DNA of 5,561 nt. It comes from ANME-2 cluster archaeon. Lineage in GTDB: Archaea > Halobacteriota > Methanosarcinia > Methanosarcinales > Methanocomedenaceae. The stretch covers positions 1-5,561 of the forward strand of contig JAKRWB010000498.1 of assembly GCA_022353185.1 (NCBI GenBank). The letters run 5' to 3'. This document shows positions 5,145-5,561 of this stretch, piece after piece (position 1 is the stretch's first letter; each line of letters starts with the position of its first letter). The position numbers and the translations under genes were made by a program. The notes under the pieces are model-generated. The model saw nothing but the letters and a program-made list of their open reading frames with translations. It searched no databases and had not been told where the DNA came from.

Positions 5145-5439
5145 CCCAACCTTCTTCTCTCTGGAATACCTCTGAAAAATCTTCTCTTCTAACGAGGAGT
5201 TTATGCGTCCCGTCTTTTGCAACCATGACCTTTGAAGGTCTTGGAAAAGAATTTGCATTCGAGGCAAAGAAATCTGAATATGCACCTGTATCATAGAATA
5301 ATAAGTAGTCCCCTCTTCGAGGTTTTCGTATTAATTTATTCTTTATTTTACCGAGGAGATCTCCTGTAAAGCACAAATTCCCTGCAACAAATGTTTCAAA
5401 ATGCTCACCCTCTTCGATATTATTTGCAATTTCTATTCT
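5128..5439 (-). pseudogene. Fold-type III PLP-dependent amino acid decarboxylase, C-terminal remnant
   Basis: About 100 codons matching the C-terminal beta domain of the ornithine/diaminopimelate/arginine decarboxylase family (alanine-racemase fold, PLP-dependent). Recognisable are the active-site Cys segment GNLCFTGDLLG (compare GPLCESGD in LysA), KPRRGDYLLF, DTGAY with the tyrosine that contacts the PLP phosphate, the typical SNANSFPRPSKVMV, and a final VRREDFSEVF helix. The N-terminal barrel with the PLP lysine is absent. The reading frame is blocked upstream by an inserted MITE from 5440: it continues into the MITE only to a TTG at 5500-5502, directly preceded by an in-frame TGA. At the other end, homology runs out near REEGW (about 5146), and the last residues VIPRT and the TAG come from the antisense of the agcS fragment. 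Lysine, arginine or polyamine metabolism are all possible; the substrate cannot be told from this part. The remnant is non-functional. Confidence 0.8.
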
Positions 5440-5561
5440 ACATGACTTTCGGCCATTTTGATTTTTCGACCAAGTTAAATTAAACAAATCACTTAAATTC
5501 AATCACCCGTCCATTAAGACGATCAAATTTTTGTCTAATTTAATTGGGTCGTATTTTGATT
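5440..5561 (-). mobile_element. Palindromic MITE, copy 2 (inverted, cut by window end)
   Basis: These 122 bases equal the reverse complement of copy 1 (2500-2621) with 2 substitutions, at 5470 and 5484. The missing outer 17 bp (from copy 1, TTAGCCGAAAGTTATGT) would lie beyond the window. The boundary at 5440 falls exactly between codons of the interrupted decarboxylase. It introduces an in-frame TGA (5503-5505 on the minus strand) and thereby separates this remnant from any upstream part of the gene. Confidence 0.85.

Noticed and set aside
4850..5294. Other frames over the agcS and decarboxylase fragments
   Set aside because: They overlap segments with clear homology in other frames and show no motifs of their own.
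2483..5561. Composite transposon using the two MITEs as ends carrying cargo genes
   Set aside because: The interior genes are fragments or an independent IS, and one MITE disrupts a gene. Separate insertions explain the pattern more simply, although recombination between the copies remains possible.

Overview
The window looks like chromosomal DNA of a methanogen-type archaeon, most likely Methanosarcinales or a close relative. The evidence is an archaeal form III RuBisCO closely resembling those I know from Methanosarcina-type genomes, archaeal-style TATA boxes, a small archaeal winged-helix regulator and an IS1634-type transposase of a kind common in these genomes. Species cannot be fixed from the sequence alone.

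Left half (1-2385), ordinary housekeeping DNA: the 3' end of a small thioredoxin-fold protein (1-87, +) converges on a minus-strand pair, purE (1951-1475) followed 45 bp later by the form III RuBisCO large subunit gene (1429-149). Both enzymes touch purine nucleotide metabolism: PurE acts in IMP synthesis, and archaeal form III RuBisCO uses ribulose-1,5-bisphosphate that can be derived from AMP. A winged-helix regulator (2069-2356, +) is divergent from purE. The 117-bp gap between them holds a shared AT-rich TATA-like block and a perfect 18-bp inverted repeat (2007-2024), a good operator candidate.

Right half (2386-5561), accessory and decayed DNA: two nearly identical copies of a 139-bp palindromic MITE lie in opposite orientation (2483-2621 and 5440-5561, the second cut by the window edge). 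Between them lie an intact IS1634-family insertion sequence (about 2736-4420, transposase 2838-4427), about 380 bp of non-coding DNA ending in five tandem TAGGGA hexamers, a 5' fragment of a sodium:alanine/glycine symporter gene (agcS), and, convergent with it, a 3' fragment of a fold-type III PLP-dependent decarboxylase gene. The two fragments meet at about 5140-5145, so a rearrangement fused them. The decarboxylase remnant is also cut upstream by the second MITE.

The most unusual point is the IS front end. The transposase ATG lies in the 3' arm of a perfect 11-1-11 palindrome made of inverted-repeat sequence. A strong TATA box sits at the right distance for a leaderless transcript starting at that ATG. 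This suggests a device that allows translation of the element's own mRNA but hides the start codon in read-through transcripts, or alternatively a relic of two abutted IS ends. I see no RNA genes, CRISPR array or clearly new multi-gene system.
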